NCBI RefSeq assembly: GCF_003946325.1
Contig: NZ_RHNT01000022.1
Coordinates: 1 to 33,955, forward strand
Length of the DNA stretch: 33,955 nucleotides
Reading direction: 5' to 3'
From: Companilactobacillus furfuricola
Lineage (GTDB): Bacteria; Bacillota; Bacilli; Lactobacillales; Lactobacillaceae
Shown in pieces: positions 24,348-33,834 of the stretch. Every line of letters begins with the position of its first letter. Positions within the stretch are counted from its first letter, which is position 1. The notes under the pieces were generated by a model. That model saw nothing but the letters and a program-made list of their open reading frames with translations. It was not told the origin of the DNA and did not search any database. The translations under genes were made by a program, and so were the position numbers.

Positions 24348-24377
24348 ACATTCTGAAATCATTCGGAATGTTTTTTT
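24348..24377 (+). terminator. Terminator of ykoEDC
   Basis: ACATTCTGAA (24348-24357) pairs with TTCGGAATGT (24362-24371), followed by a run of Ts. Confidence 0.9.
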
Positions 24378-24382
24378 GCATG

Positions 24383-24412
24383 AAAAAAGGACGGTCAACA
24401 CCATCCCTTTAA
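24383..24412 (-). terminator. Terminator of aroE-aroD
   Basis: On the minus strand AAAGGGATGGT pairs with ACCGTCCTTT (one mismatch) and leads into a T-run; 9 bases after the aroD stop. Confidence 0.85.
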
Positions 24413-24420
24413 TAGACTAC

Positions 24421-25182
24421 CTATTCCATTTCGAATTCTTCTAAAATTGTCCGCAATCGGTCGATCTGAATTTGCCCCGGTGCAGAACTGTTCTTTACCG
24501 CCGCAAAAGTTAAACTTGAACCCAATTGCTTGCCAGCTGTTCTCGTTACTTTTCCCAGGTTCCCCATCGACATCGTTATCAGTGGACAATCTAGAGCTTT
24601 ATGTGCTTGTTCAGTAGCAGACAATAGTGTCAAAACATCTTGAGGATCATTAGGCTTAACGGCAATTTTAGCTACATTAGCTCCGGCTGCTTGCATTTGT
24701 GTTAAGCGCTTGATGATTTCGTCTTTAGCTGGCGTTTGCGAGAAGTCATGATTACTCATGATCGTAACGATCCCTGCTTGATCGGCTGCTTGAATCAATT
24801 GCTCAATTTGCTTGGGATCGTGTTTTAATTCAAGATCGACGGCATCAGTTTGTTGCCAAGTTATGAGATTCTTGGTGATCTCAAAATAATCTTCATCGGT
24901 GAGCATCCGCTCCCCACCTTCTTGATACGTCCTGAAAGTCGTCAAAAGTGGCATATTTTGCAAGCTATTCTTTAATGCTTCGGCAATGTCCTGCAACGCT
25001 TCTCGATGGACCACATCTGCAAAGAAGTCGACCCGCCATTCTACTAGATCAGGTTGAGCTTCCTTGACTGTTTTTGCTTGAGCCAAAATTTCTTCGCGGG
25101 TCGTCCCCGTAATTGGAACAGCTATTTTAGTATGACCAGTTCCCAATTCAGTCTGGCCGATTTTCACAGTTTTATTTGTCAT
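24421..25182 (-). CDS. aroD: Type I 3-dehydroquinate dehydratase
   Basis: It interconverts 3-dehydroquinate and 3-dehydroshikimate through a Schiff base. Family residues are all seen: VEWRVD (Glu, Arg), SNHDF (His), AKIAVKP (Schiff-base Lys), GKVTRTAG (Arg) and SSAPGQI (Gln). I choose the ATG at 25182 (253 residues), with TGAGGA five bases upstream, over the ATG at 25194, which overlaps the aroE stop and lacks spacing. It is downstream of a YdiB-like aroE and divergent from a LysR gene. No other shikimate-pathway gene is nearby, so a role in quinate/shikimate use is likelier than aromatic synthesis. Confidence 0.95.
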   Translation of the reverse strand: MTNKTVKIGQTELGTGHTKIAVPITGTTREEILAQAKTVKEAQPDLVEWRVDFFADVVHREALQDIAEALKNSLQNMPLLTTFRTYQEGGERMLTDEDYFEITKNLITWQQTDAVDLELKHDPKQIEQLIQAADQAGIVTIMSNHDFSQTPAKDEIIKRLTQMQAAGANVAKIAVKPNDPQDVLTLLSATEQAHKALDCPLITMSMGNLGKVTRTAGKQLGSSLTFAAVKNSSAPGQIQIDRLRTILEEFEME

Positions 25183-25190
25183 GATAGTCC

Positions 25191-26066
25191 TCATTCCTCT
25201 GAAAATAGTAGTTGTCTAATGTAATCTACTGGCATTTCTTTACCAGTCCACAATTTAAATGCTTCAGCGCCCTGCTCAAGCATCATTCCTAATCCATTGA
25301 AGACGTGCTTCACACCGGCTTCTTGTGCAACTTCCATCAATTTGGTAGTTCTGGGTGAATAAACGGTATCAAATACGATCATATCTGGTCTGAACCAAGT
25401 TGGATCGCTCACTAACGTTTTATCTTCCAATGGTTTCATCCCCACTCCGGTCGAGTCGCAGTAAATTGCTGAATCAGCAATTTCATTTTTGAAATCTGCT
25501 TGGTCTTCTAAGGAATGCAAGGTTGCGTGTGCTTTAGTCTTTTCATTGATGACATCAACGTTTCGTTTGGCATTTTCCCATGATCGGTCTTTCGTATTAA
25601 AAATCGAGATCTCTTTAACGCCATCAAGTGCTGCTTGGATAGCAATAGCTGTCCCTGCACCACCTGCTCCGGCTAAAGTCATCTTTTGACCACGAATATT
25701 TAGATCCTCATCATCCAATGCTTTCATAAAACCTGTCCCATCAGTCGTATAGCCAGTTAAGATCCCGTTATCGTTAACTACAGTATTCACTGCACCGATC
25801 ATTTTAGCTGCAGGATCTAATTTATCTAGCAAGGGGATCACCTTTTGCTTGTTCGGCATGGAAATATTGGACCCTCGCATGTCCAAAGTCCTAATAGCAT
25901 CGATAGCTTTTGGTAGACGGTCACTTGTGACGTCAAACGCTAAATAAGCGTAATTTAACCCTAATTTAGCAAAAGCATTATTGTGCATCGTTGGTGACAT
26001 GGAATGTCTGATCGGATAAGCCATCAATCCGATCAAAATCGTGTGTCCGTCTATTCTTTCTGACAT
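25191..26066 (-). CDS. aroE: Shikimate/quinate dehydrogenase (YdiB-like)
   Basis: A 291-residue NAD(P)-dependent dehydrogenase. The substrate domain has HSMSPTMHN and SNISMPNKQKV (catalytic Lys) and TDGTGF (Asp). The nucleotide domain has GAGGAGTAIAIQAALDGVKEISIFNTKDRSW. The long stretch after the glycine loop and the IFNxxDxxW pattern resemble E. coli YdiB, which takes both quinate and shikimate, more than biosynthetic AroE. ATG 26066 has a GGGAGCGAG site. Operon with aroD, facing a LysR regulator. Confidence 0.9.
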   Translation of the reverse strand: MSERIDGHTILIGLMAYPIRHSMSPTMHNNAFAKLGLNYAYLAFDVTSDRLPKAIDAIRTLDMRGSNISMPNKQKVIPLLDKLDPAAKMIGAVNTVVNDNGILTGYTTDGTGFMKALDDEDLNIRGQKMTLAGAGGAGTAIAIQAALDGVKEISIFNTKDRSWENAKRNVDVINEKTKAHATLHSLEDQADFKNEIADSAIYCDSTGVGMKPLEDKTLVSDPTWFRPDMIVFDTVYSPRTTKLMEVAQEAGVKHVFNGLGMMLEQGAEAFKLWTGKEMPVDYIRQLLFSEE

Positions 26067-26186
26067 AAAAACTCGCTCCCATTTCGTTTTTCTAATTCGA
26101 TATTAACACTGATTTTTTAATTGAAAATAAAGTATTATTGATTAATTCATTAAATATATCTATCATTCAAATAGAGGTATTTTAAT
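26067..26186. promoter_or_regulatory. Divergent aroE/lysR control region
   Basis: It holds two dyads suited to a LysR protein: TAATTCGATATTA (26091-26103, T-N11-A form) and TTAATTCATTAA (26140-26151). On the minus strand TAATAT (26103-26098) with TTTTCA about 16 bases upstream is a plausible aroE promoter, so the first dyad overlaps its -10. GAGGT lies ahead of the lysR ATG. Confidence 0.5.
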
Positions 26187-27116
26187 ATGAACATAAAACA
26201 TTTAGTATATTTCCGCGAATTGGCTCACACTCAACACATGTCAAAAGCTGCTGAAAACCTTGGCATTTCACAGCCAACCTTAAGTTATTCGATCGACAAT
26301 CTCGAAAAGAAATTAGGCGTCCCGCTTTTTGAACACGAAGGGCGAAATATCAAATTGTCCCGTTTTGGAGAAATTTATCTAAAATTTGTTACCCGTGGTC
26401 TCAACGAGATCGAGCGTGGCGACTCCATTTTGGAGCAATTATTGAACGTCAACGAGGGAAACATCCGCATTGGATTCACCTACTCGCTAGGTCAAAAATT
26501 GATCCCCGAATTAATTGCTAATTTTAAAAAAATCGATGATACTGCCGGGATCACTTTTGATCTCTTCCAAGGTTCGACAGAATATTTGTTGAGAAATTTA
26601 TTCAAGGAAAATTACGACTTTGTTTTATCTTCAAAAATGGAAGAACTCGACCACGTGCCGATCAAAGGCAAGTTAAATTACTTACCTATTATCAAACAAG
26701 AAATGGTCCTCGCAGTGCCAATGCATCATCCACTATCCAAGTTCAACAACGTCAATCTTAAGTCGATCGAAAGCTACCCACTACTAACTTACTCTAAAAA
26801 TAACGACTTTCGGCCGATCGTCGACTTGATCTTATCTGAGGGCAATATCAAGCCACGTATCAAGTGCGAAGTTGAGGATGTTCAAACTTTGCTTGGTTTA
26901 GTTGAATACGACCAAGGCATCGCCATCGTTCCGAAACAGCCACAGCTCGACCAGACAAAAGTAAAATTGATCCACTTAAAAAATAATCCAATTTATCGTC
27001 AAGTATACATGGTCTTAAAAGATAATCGCTTCTTAACACCATCACTTTCCCGATTCCAAAATTTCTTAACTCGTTATTGTAAAGAAAATTATAAAGACCT
27101 CGGTGAATTACTCTAA
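26187..27116 (+). CDS. LysR-family transcriptional regulator
   Basis: A 309-residue regulator. The N-terminal winged HTH (1-60) has HMSKAAENLGISQPTLSYSIDNLEKKLGVPLFE. The effector domain (about 90-295) is of normal length. LysR proteins typically control the divergent gene and sense a pathway compound; here that would be aroE-aroD, with shikimate, quinate or dehydroshikimate as candidate inducer (inference). Its last 9 bases overlap the end of the convergent MFS gene, with no terminator between them. Confidence 0.95.
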   Translation: MNIKHLVYFRELAHTQHMSKAAENLGISQPTLSYSIDNLEKKLGVPLFEHEGRNIKLSRFGEIYLKFVTRGLNEIERGDSILEQLLNVNEGNIRIGFTYSLGQKLIPELIANFKKIDDTAGITFDLFQGSTEYLLRNLFKENYDFVLSSKMEELDHVPIKGKLNYLPIIKQEMVLAVPMHHPLSKFNNVNLKSIESYPLLTYSKNNDFRPIVDLILSEGNIKPRIKCEVEDVQTLLGLVEYDQGIAIVPKQPQLDQTKVKLIHLKNNPIYRQVYMVLKDNRFLTPSLSRFQNFLTRYCKENYKDLGELL

Positions 27117-28292
27117 GCTCTTCAGTTGAAAGCGATTGGCATAGATGATCGATCCGCAAACAACGCCGATCAAAGCAATCAAACAGTCAAAGATCATAAT
27201 ACTTTGTACCCCAAATTGATATAAATAGCCTGTGATCAATGGGATCGTAAAAGAGGAAATTGCACCAGCCGTGTAATATATCCCCGTTACGGTCCCTTTT
27301 TTGCTTGGGAACAATTCGCTCATGATGACTAAGCCGATTTGCATAACGCCACCAGCTGCCGACATGCCAATGACAAATGAGGAGATAAAAATTACGTTTT
27401 GATCGAGAACAAAGGTCATTGCGAGCAATGCTAATAAGGAAATAACGGTACTAACTAGCATCACAGAAACTGATTTGATCCGTCTGCTAGTCAAAATCGT
27501 CAATAAGACAACTCCTGTCAAAGAACCGATGCTGTAAACACTGACCAAATATCGAGCGCTAGCTAAGTTCATCTTCAGCACCTCTTGTCCATACTTAGTC
27601 AACCACTGACTCACTAAATAGAACGTTGACATTGATACGTAGCCGTAAATCGTCAAAGTAACGGCATTGATTTTTTGCAAAAAGTTTAGCTTGTGGCTCT
27701 TGGTCGCTTCAACTTTGACTGAATCAATGGCTCGATCCGGAAATTTGAGTTTGGAAATGAAGAAGAAATTTATGAACAATATTACTGCCGCAATAATAAA
27801 ATTGATACCATACCAAATTTTATTTTGTTCGACGACGGTAACCATGATCGGTAACAACAATTCTCCCGCCGAAATGAAGGCTTTGATGAAGACATTCGCT
27901 GAAGCAGCTCGATGTGGAAATAGTTCCATCAACGCTGGATAAGTTCCTGAATCCAAAAATGAATTCGCCATCCCGGCTAAAATTCCGAAAAAATATGCCA
28001 CATAAACGTTGGGACTCAATATTATCCCGATAAAAAATGGAATATAAGTCCAAATCCCTAACTGAACGAATATTTTTCGCCCAAATTTGTCCGACAATAA
28101 GCCAGAAAAATACAGCACGATCAATCGTCCGATCCCCAATGAGGAAATGACCATCGCTACTCGAGATACTGAAACATTCCACTGCTGTCCCAGTGGGACC
28201 ATATTTTGTGCAAGAATAACGATAGCCATCCCGTGGACGAAATAATTCAAATAGAGATGAAATCCTAGTCTGACTCTTTGCCGATTATTCAT
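27108..28292 (-). CDS. Major facilitator superfamily transporter
   Basis: A 394-residue protein with about twelve membrane helices. The loop 2-3 signature appears as SGLLSDKFGRK (about 60-70), and a central charged loop sits near 185-195. ATG 28292 has a strong GGGGGA site. It is not clearly a drug exporter. Position beside lysR and the aroD-aroE unit suggests carriage of a related compound such as shikimate or quinate, but this is context only. Convergent overlap with lysR. Confidence 0.85.
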   Translation of the reverse strand: MNNRQRVRLGFHLYLNYFVHGMAIVILAQNMVPLGQQWNVSVSRVAMVISSLGIGRLIVLYFSGLLSDKFGRKIFVQLGIWTYIPFFIGIILSPNVYVAYFFGILAGMANSFLDSGTYPALMELFPHRAASANVFIKAFISAGELLLPIMVTVVEQNKIWYGINFIIAAVILFINFFFISKLKFPDRAIDSVKVEATKSHKLNFLQKINAVTLTIYGYVSMSTFYLVSQWLTKYGQEVLKMNLASARYLVSVYSIGSLTGVVLLTILTSRRIKSVSVMLVSTVISLLALLAMTFVLDQNVIFISSFVIGMSAAGGVMQIGLVIMSELFPSKKGTVTGIYYTAGAISSFTIPLITGYLYQFGVQSIMIFDCLIALIGVVCGSIIYANRFQLKSLE

Positions 28293-28420
28293 ATTTTCCC
28301 CCGAAAAAATAAAATTAAATTATTCTTATTAAATTAACTCTATATTCATAAATAATCAATGTCTTTTCACCCTGGTTCTTCAATTATCCATCGTAAGTGT
28401 ATTAATCGCACTATTTCAAG

Positions 28421-28426
28421 TATAAT
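28421..28426 (+). promoter_or_regulatory. -10 box for the LTA-synthase-family gene
   Basis: TATAAT, 38 bases before the chosen ATG at 28465; no convincing -35 at 17 bases. The rest of the spacer is AT-rich. Confidence 0.5.
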
Positions 28427-28464
28427 TAACCGATAGTTATTTTTTTATGCGGGAGATATTATTA

Positions 28465-30591
28465 ATGCTTTATAAACTAAAATCCATGATGAATACTAGA
28501 TTGGGCTTTTTGCTCTTATTAGTATTTTTGATCTGGATCAAGACCGTTATCGTCTACTACACCGATTTTTCCTTAGGTTTGACTGACCCATTTCAACATT
28601 TTATTGCCATCATTAATCCCATCGGATTTGCGATCGTCTTGTTTAGCTTGAGTTTATTCATCAATAAAGCTAAGCCTTCATATATTACAATGCTGGCGTT
28701 TTATTTGATCCTCAATTTATTGCTTTACGCCAATATTTTATACTTCCGTGAGTTTACTAATTTCATTCCTTTTACTACGATGACAGGTGTTTCAACGGTT
28801 TCGAAGGGTTTAGGTGCTAGCACTCTCGCTGTAATGGAACCTCGCGATCTGCTTTATCTCTTAGATTTTGTTTTATTAGTTATTTTATTTTCCATCAAGC
28901 AATTACGGATCGACCCACGACCATTTAATAAATTGAACGCCGTGGCCACGACCTTAGCTGGAGCAGCATTTTTCTCATTAAATATGATGCTAGCTGAAAG
29001 TAATCGCCCGCAACTGTTAGGACATACCTTTGATCAGACGTATGTCGTCAAATACTTGGGCATACCCACCTTCACGATTTACGATGCCATCCAGACAGCC
29101 CATTCGGATCAAGTAAAATCGACCGCCAATGGGACGGATATTGACCCAGACTTAAAATACGTACACGATCACTATGCCAAGCCAAATCCGAAATACTTCG
29201 GGATTGCCAAGAAGAAAAATATCATCATCATACATTTAGAAAGTTTCCACCAATTCTTGCTCAATATGAAGATCAATGATCAAGAGGTCACACCTTTCTT
29301 GAATAGTCTCTACAACAGTAACGAAACTCTCTCGTATGATAACTTTTACAATCAAGTAGGTTCCGGTAAAACTATCGATGCCGAAACGATGCTCGAAACG
29401 GGGCTCTTCGGCTTGCCGACCGGTAATTATTTCAATCACCAAGGAACTACTAACACCGCCCAAGCGGCTCCTGCCATCCTGAATCAAGATCAAGGCTATA
29501 CTAGTGCAGTCTTCCACGGTAATGTCGGCAGTTTTTATTCTCGTGACACCGTTTATAAGAATTTGGGCTACGACTACTTTTTCGATCAACAGTACTTCGA
29601 TGCTGCAGAAAAAAATACTATGACATTTGGCTTAAAGGATAAGTTGATGCTTTCCGAAAGTGCCAAGTATCTAGAACAGTTGCAGCAACCGTTTTACGCT
29701 AAATTTATCACTGTAACTAACCACTACAGTTTTGATCTACCAGACTATGATTCCGACGGTTTCGTTACTTCGGATACGCCTAATCAGACTGTTAATAAAT
29801 ACTTTGAAACAGCTCACTATTTGGACAGTGCTCTCGAAGAGTTTTTCAATTATTTAAAACAGAGCGGTCTTTACAACAATTCCATGATCGTCCTCTACGG
29901 TGACCACTATGGATTGACGCCTGATCAAACACCATATGCGGGTTCGCTTTTAGGTTATGACCAGAATAATTGGAGTGATTTCGATGACGCGCAGATGCAA
30001 AAGGTCCCCTTCATGATCCATATGAAAGGACTCAAAGGCGGTATCAGTCATAAATATGGTGGTGAGATCGATGTATTGACGACCTTACTTCATTTAGCTG
30101 GAATCAACACGCAAAATTATTTGCAAGTGGGGACTGACCTACTTTCCGACCAGCACAACCAAATCGTTCCCTTCAGAAATGGGAACTTTATCACTCCAAA
30201 ATATACGGTCATCAAAAATAAAGACAAAGTCTATCTCAATAAGACCGGTGAAGAGATCGACCTTGCCTTAAACCCCGAGCTAAAAAATAAGATCAGTAAA
30301 TGGAATCAACAGGTGAAAGCTAAATTCAAAGTTTCCGATAAAATAAATCGATTGAATTTGTTAAGATTCTACACTCCAGCTGGCTTTAAACCAGTAGATC
30401 CGAGTCAATACAGTTATCAAAATCAGATTGAGCGTTTGGATAAAATCCGGAACGATCTCGGTAATAGCTCAACTAGTTTGTATTCTAAAAATGATGATAA
30501 ATCGACGACTTCAATGTATAAGACTGATGCACCAGAGTTGAAGGATAACCGTGATGCGATCGACAATTTGCATTCTGTCGAGAATCAATAA
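28465..30591 (+). CDS. LTA-synthase-family phosphoglycerol transferase
   Basis: A 708-residue envelope enzyme: about five N-terminal membrane helices (to residue 180), then an extracellular sulfatase-fold domain. The metal ligand Glu (IIHLESFHQF, about 259), nucleophile Thr303 (GSGKTIDAE) and YGDHYG are the key LtaS-type residues. The family polymerises glycerol phosphate from phosphatidylglycerol into lipoteichoic acid, or primes it. Ser/Thr/Asp-rich low-complexity sequence forms the last 50 residues. I choose ATG 28465 (GGGAG 9 bases upstream) over ATG 28447. Lactobacilli often have several paralogs, so I do not name it ltaS. Monocistronic. Confidence 0.88.
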   Translation: MLYKLKSMMNTRLGFLLLLVFLIWIKTVIVYYTDFSLGLTDPFQHFIAIINPIGFAIVLFSLSLFINKAKPSYITMLAFYLILNLLLYANILYFREFTNFIPFTTMTGVSTVSKGLGASTLAVMEPRDLLYLLDFVLLVILFSIKQLRIDPRPFNKLNAVATTLAGAAFFSLNMMLAESNRPQLLGHTFDQTYVVKYLGIPTFTIYDAIQTAHSDQVKSTANGTDIDPDLKYVHDHYAKPNPKYFGIAKKKNIIIIHLESFHQFLLNMKINDQEVTPFLNSLYNSNETLSYDNFYNQVGSGKTIDAETMLETGLFGLPTGNYFNHQGTTNTAQAAPAILNQDQGYTSAVFHGNVGSFYSRDTVYKNLGYDYFFDQQYFDAAEKNTMTFGLKDKLMLSESAKYLEQLQQPFYAKFITVTNHYSFDLPDYDSDGFVTSDTPNQTVNKYFETAHYLDSALEEFFNYLKQSGLYNNSMIVLYGDHYGLTPDQTPYAGSLLGYDQNNWSDFDDAQMQKVPFMIHMKGLKGGISHKYGGEIDVLTTLLHLAGINTQNYLQVGTDLLSDQHNQIVPFRNGNFITPKYTVIKNKDKVYLNKTGEEIDLALNPELKNKISKWNQQVKAKFKVSDKINRLNLLRFYTPAGFKPVDPSQYSYQNQIERLDKIRNDLGNSSTSLYSKNDDKSTTSMYKTDAPELKDNRDAIDNLHSVENQ

Positions 30592-30610
30592 GAACCAAAT
30601 ATCTATAAGA

Positions 30611-30650
30611 AAAAGGCGAGAAAACAGTTATAAGTTTTCTCGCCTTTTTG
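30611..30650. terminator. Bidirectional terminator between the LTA-type gene and tetR
   Basis: AAAAGGCGAGAAAAC (30611-30625) pairs perfectly with GTTTTCTCGCCTTTT (30634-30648). A/T tracts on both sides let it work for both converging genes; it ends at the tetR stop. Confidence 0.92.
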
Positions 30651-31157
30651 CTATTGTTCCAATTTTGGAAATTCTCTTTTTTGATAGATTTGATCCAAGA
30701 CTTTATAATCTGCCAAAAAATCAAATTTATCGCCGTGTAATTCATTCCACAGGAAAATACTGGAAATCGTTCCTAACTGCCAAAGTATATCGTCGTCTTC
30801 ATTTCTTTGATATAAGAGTCTGACGGCACTTTCTTGGACGATCAGGTTGAATTCTGGATCTGATTTTTGTCGCTGAATGATACTTGAAAACTCATATTGA
30901 TACAATTCAGCGATAGCTTTGAAAGGAGTTTCCACAAATATTTTAATTAATTCTTCATTACTGCCGAGTTCACTGTAAACAAATTTTCGCAATAAATCGT
31001 ATTTATCAACAAAATGTTTATATATCGTATTGCGATGAACTTGAGCCTCTCGAGCGATTTCTATCATAGTGATTTCCGAAAAAGGTTTATTGGATAATAA
31101 CGTCCCGAAGGCGCTAAATATTTCGCGATTTGTTCTAGTCTTTCGCATGTCAGTCAT
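30651..31157 (-). CDS. TetR/AcrR-family repressor
   Basis: A 168-residue regulator. The HTH (about 10-55) reads FSEITMIEIAREAQVHRNTIYKHFVDKYDLL. The C-terminal ligand domain is variable. I choose the ATG at 31157, with AAGGGAGA 8 bases upstream; the GTG at 31181 would place that site inside the gene. Divergent from the MMPL exporter, which it very likely represses together with itself through the dyads at 31172-31222. Confidence 0.92.
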   Translation of the reverse strand: MTDMRKTRTNREIFSAFGTLLSNKPFSEITMIEIAREAQVHRNTIYKHFVDKYDLLRKFVYSELGSNEELIKIFVETPFKAIAELYQYEFSSIIQRQKSDPEFNLIVQESAVRLLYQRNEDDDILWQLGTISSIFLWNELHGDKFDFLADYKVLDQIYQKREFPKLEQ

Positions 31158-31171
31158 CAACAATTCTCCCT

Positions 31172-31222
31172 TTTTGCACACTAAATGTGTATATGCACAT
31201 AATTGAACATGTACACATAATG
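31172..31222. promoter_or_regulatory. Candidate TetR operator region
   Basis: Repeated ACAT/ATGT half-sites: ATGTGtatatgCACAT (31185-31200), TGCACACTAAATGTGT (overlapping, from 31175) and ACATGTACACAT (31208-31219). They sit at the tetR start and over a TTGAAC (31203-31208) that could be the MMPL -35. Confidence 0.5.
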
Positions 31223-31269
31223 ATCAAATATGTAAGATATGTCAATAGAAAAAATAAAGGAGTTTATAT

Positions 31270-33612
31270 ATGCAAAATGCTTTAAACAGATTCGGAAAAT
31301 GGGCATATAATCACAAGATGAAAATGCTATTATCTTGGATCGTCATTGTAGTCGCCTTGGTTGCATCAGTTGCTAGCTTAGGTTCGCATTTCAATGAAGA
31401 TCTAAAGATTTCCGGAGTACCATCGACTGACATCCAAAAAGTTCTTAAAAATGAATTTCATCAGTCGGTGGATGCTGGAACTATGACGGTCTTAGTTGAA
31501 AATCAGCATGATAGAAATATCAATAACACTAAACAAAAAACAAAGATAAATAAAACAGTCAAACAAATCCAGCACAAATACAGCAATCAGATCAAATCTA
31601 TTACTAGTCCTTATCAATCACAATCGATCAGCAAAGACAAAACGACTGGTATGATCAGTATTACTTTTAAAAAAGATTCTAATTTAGTTTCTCAAGATGC
31701 TGTCTCCGGTATTCAAAAGAAATTCCGATCCAACTTAAAAACTAGCAATACAAAAGTAGCTTTCTCGGGTAATGTTTTAAATTCAGTCAATTTTAATGCT
31801 ATCTCAGAACTTATCGGGATGATCATTGCATTCATTTTAATGTTGATCTTATTCAAATCATTTGTTACCGCTGGAATGCCTATTATCAGTGCCTTGGCCG
31901 GATTAGTTTCCGGTTTGATGGTCGTAGTTGTTGGGACCAATATCTTCACCATCGCCAGTGTGGCACAAACACTGACCGTAATGATCTCTCTTGCGGTCGG
32001 GATCGACTACGCATTATTTATCATTAATCGTTACAAGTCCGAGTTGAAAAAATCCCATAAATCAGTTTCCCCTGATGTTGCCATGGGGCGGACTTTAGCG
32101 AGTGCCGGAAGTTCTGTGCTCTTTGCTGGGGTGACAGTTATTATCGCGTTAGTCGGTCTCGCATTTATTAAGATCGACTTCTTGACTCAGATCGGACTAG
32201 CCGCAGCAATCGGTGTCATATTTGCAGTTCTATCTGCTTTAACTTTGCTTCCTGCTTTAATATCACTATTTTCGAAGTTCATCAAACCATCTAAAAAAAC
32301 ATCAGATTCCAATGATCATCCATCAAATTTTTTAACGAAGACAATTGCTGATCATCCAATCACTTCCATTATTGTGAGTTTGCTCGTTTTGATCGGATTC
32401 ATGATTCCAACTGGTCATATGCGCTTGGGTATGCCTTCTGATGGTTCCTTGCCAACTGATAACACTCGTCGGCAAGCCTACGATATAACCGCTGACAAGT
32501 TTGGCAAAGGTGCTAATTCTACTATTATTGGTGTTGTAAAATTAAATACCCATAAGACAAATCAGCAAAACCAAGCCATTCTGAAAAAAATTACCACTCA
32601 CATTTCTAAAGATAAAGCAGTCGACCAAATCACGCCTGTAGTAAACAAAAAGGCTTTAAAAGCTGCGCAATCTCCAGAAATGCAACAAAAGTTGCAAGCT
32701 GAAGGTCAATCTTATGTTCAACAAAAAGTAATGACGCAGATGCAGCAAGATCCGTCAATGTCCGCTACTCAGCAACAACAACTGGTTCAAAAATATAAGT
32801 CTCAATTCAAAAAATTAGTTAAACAAAAAATGGCAAAGGCAGCTGTCAAGAAAATCCCTGTTCAAATGAGCAAGGATAATAAATATGCTATGTTCGTCTT
32901 AATGCCAAAAGACGGTCCTGAATCAGTGAAGACTGAGCAACTGACTCAGCGGATCAACTCTTATTCACAAAGATTATCTGATTCGACGAATACGAATGTT
33001 ACATTAACTGGTACCAATGCCGTGAACATCGATATTTCTGAAAAATTGAATAATGCGATCCCCGTATTCACGGCAATCGTGATGGTAATTGCTTTCATCT
33101 TGTTGATGATAATGTTTAGGTCATTCCTGATACCACTTTTTGCCATGATCGGTTTCGGACTTTCTGTATTCGCATCATTCGGTATTACTACACTGATCAT
33201 TCAAGATGGTGTCATGAAGAGTCTCTTCGGCATCAGCGTAGGTGCTCCGATTTTGGCATTCCTACCGGTTATTATGATCGGCGTTTTGTTCGGATTAGCC
33301 ATGGACTACGAGGTCTTTATGGTCTCACGGATCCGGGAAACCTACTTACTGACTGGTGATACGACCTTTGCAGTCAAAACAGGTTTAGTTGAAAGTGGTC
33401 CAGTTATTATCACTGCCGCCTTGATCATGATTGCGGTATTCGGAAGTTTTTCTCTCTCATCCGACCCCACAATCAAGTCGATCGGTATAGCCTTAGCATC
33501 CGGAGTCTTCTTTGACGCATTCTTCGTCAGATTGATTTTCGTTCCGGCAACTATCAAGCTCTTGGGCAAAGCTAATTGGTATTTCCCAGGATCTACTTAT
33601 AATAAGTTTTAA
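31270..33612 (+). CDS. MMPL-family (RND-type) membrane exporter
   Basis: A 780-residue transporter with the two-half RND layout: one helix, a large extracytoplasmic loop, a five-helix bundle, then the same again. The functional helix motifs AVGIDYALFIINRYKSE and GLAMDYEVFMVSRIRE carry the proton-relay Asp residues. The second loop has a Gln-rich, Lys-rich helical insert (about residues 455-530), probably a coiled coil. Actinobacterial MmpL and Bacillus YdfJ are relatives; substrates are lipids or hydrophobic compounds. AAAGGAG is 8 bases from ATG 31270. Controlled by the divergent TetR protein. No evident terminator follows. Confidence 0.93.
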   Translation: MQNALNRFGKWAYNHKMKMLLSWIVIVVALVASVASLGSHFNEDLKISGVPSTDIQKVLKNEFHQSVDAGTMTVLVENQHDRNINNTKQKTKINKTVKQIQHKYSNQIKSITSPYQSQSISKDKTTGMISITFKKDSNLVSQDAVSGIQKKFRSNLKTSNTKVAFSGNVLNSVNFNAISELIGMIIAFILMLILFKSFVTAGMPIISALAGLVSGLMVVVVGTNIFTIASVAQTLTVMISLAVGIDYALFIINRYKSELKKSHKSVSPDVAMGRTLASAGSSVLFAGVTVIIALVGLAFIKIDFLTQIGLAAAIGVIFAVLSALTLLPALISLFSKFIKPSKKTSDSNDHPSNFLTKTIADHPITSIIVSLLVLIGFMIPTGHMRLGMPSDGSLPTDNTRRQAYDITADKFGKGANSTIIGVVKLNTHKTNQQNQAILKKITTHISKDKAVDQITPVVNKKALKAAQSPEMQQKLQAEGQSYVQQKVMTQMQQDPSMSATQQQQLVQKYKSQFKKLVKQKMAKAAVKKIPVQMSKDNKYAMFVLMPKDGPESVKTEQLTQRINSYSQRLSDSTNTNVTLTGTNAVNIDISEKLNNAIPVFTAIVMVIAFILLMIMFRSFLIPLFAMIGFGLSVFASFGITTLIIQDGVMKSLFGISVGAPILAFLPVIMIGVLFGLAMDYEVFMVSRIRETYLLTGDTTFAVKTGLVESGPVIITAALIMIAVFGSFSLSSDPTIKSIGIALASGVFFDAFFVRLIFVPATIKLLGKANWYFPGSTYNKF

Positions 33613-33834
33613 ACCACTTCTATCGATCTCACATTCTCACGTTACCAGAAGCGTGAAGCTCTTATAGCTACGGCGTTGATTAATTTCTCCCCAGATGTTA
33701 AGTGAATTTATGTTGATGTTGTGTATTAAAAAAACATTCTTAAGCAATAAGATTTTGGAAGAAGATACTCAACATGATGCGTTAACCAAAGCACGCTAAC
33801 AGCTATAACCTTTCATTAAAATTAAAGAGGCTGT
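33613..33834. other. Gene-free region after the MMPL gene
   Basis: No supported ORF. One weak hairpin, TCACG/CGTGA near 33636-33654, has no T-run. The composition is ordinary AT-rich spacer. Confidence 0.4.

Noticed and set aside
29236-29589. 117-codon minus-strand frame within the LTA-type gene
   Set aside because: Antisense shadow of the catalytic domain containing the nucleophile Thr motif.
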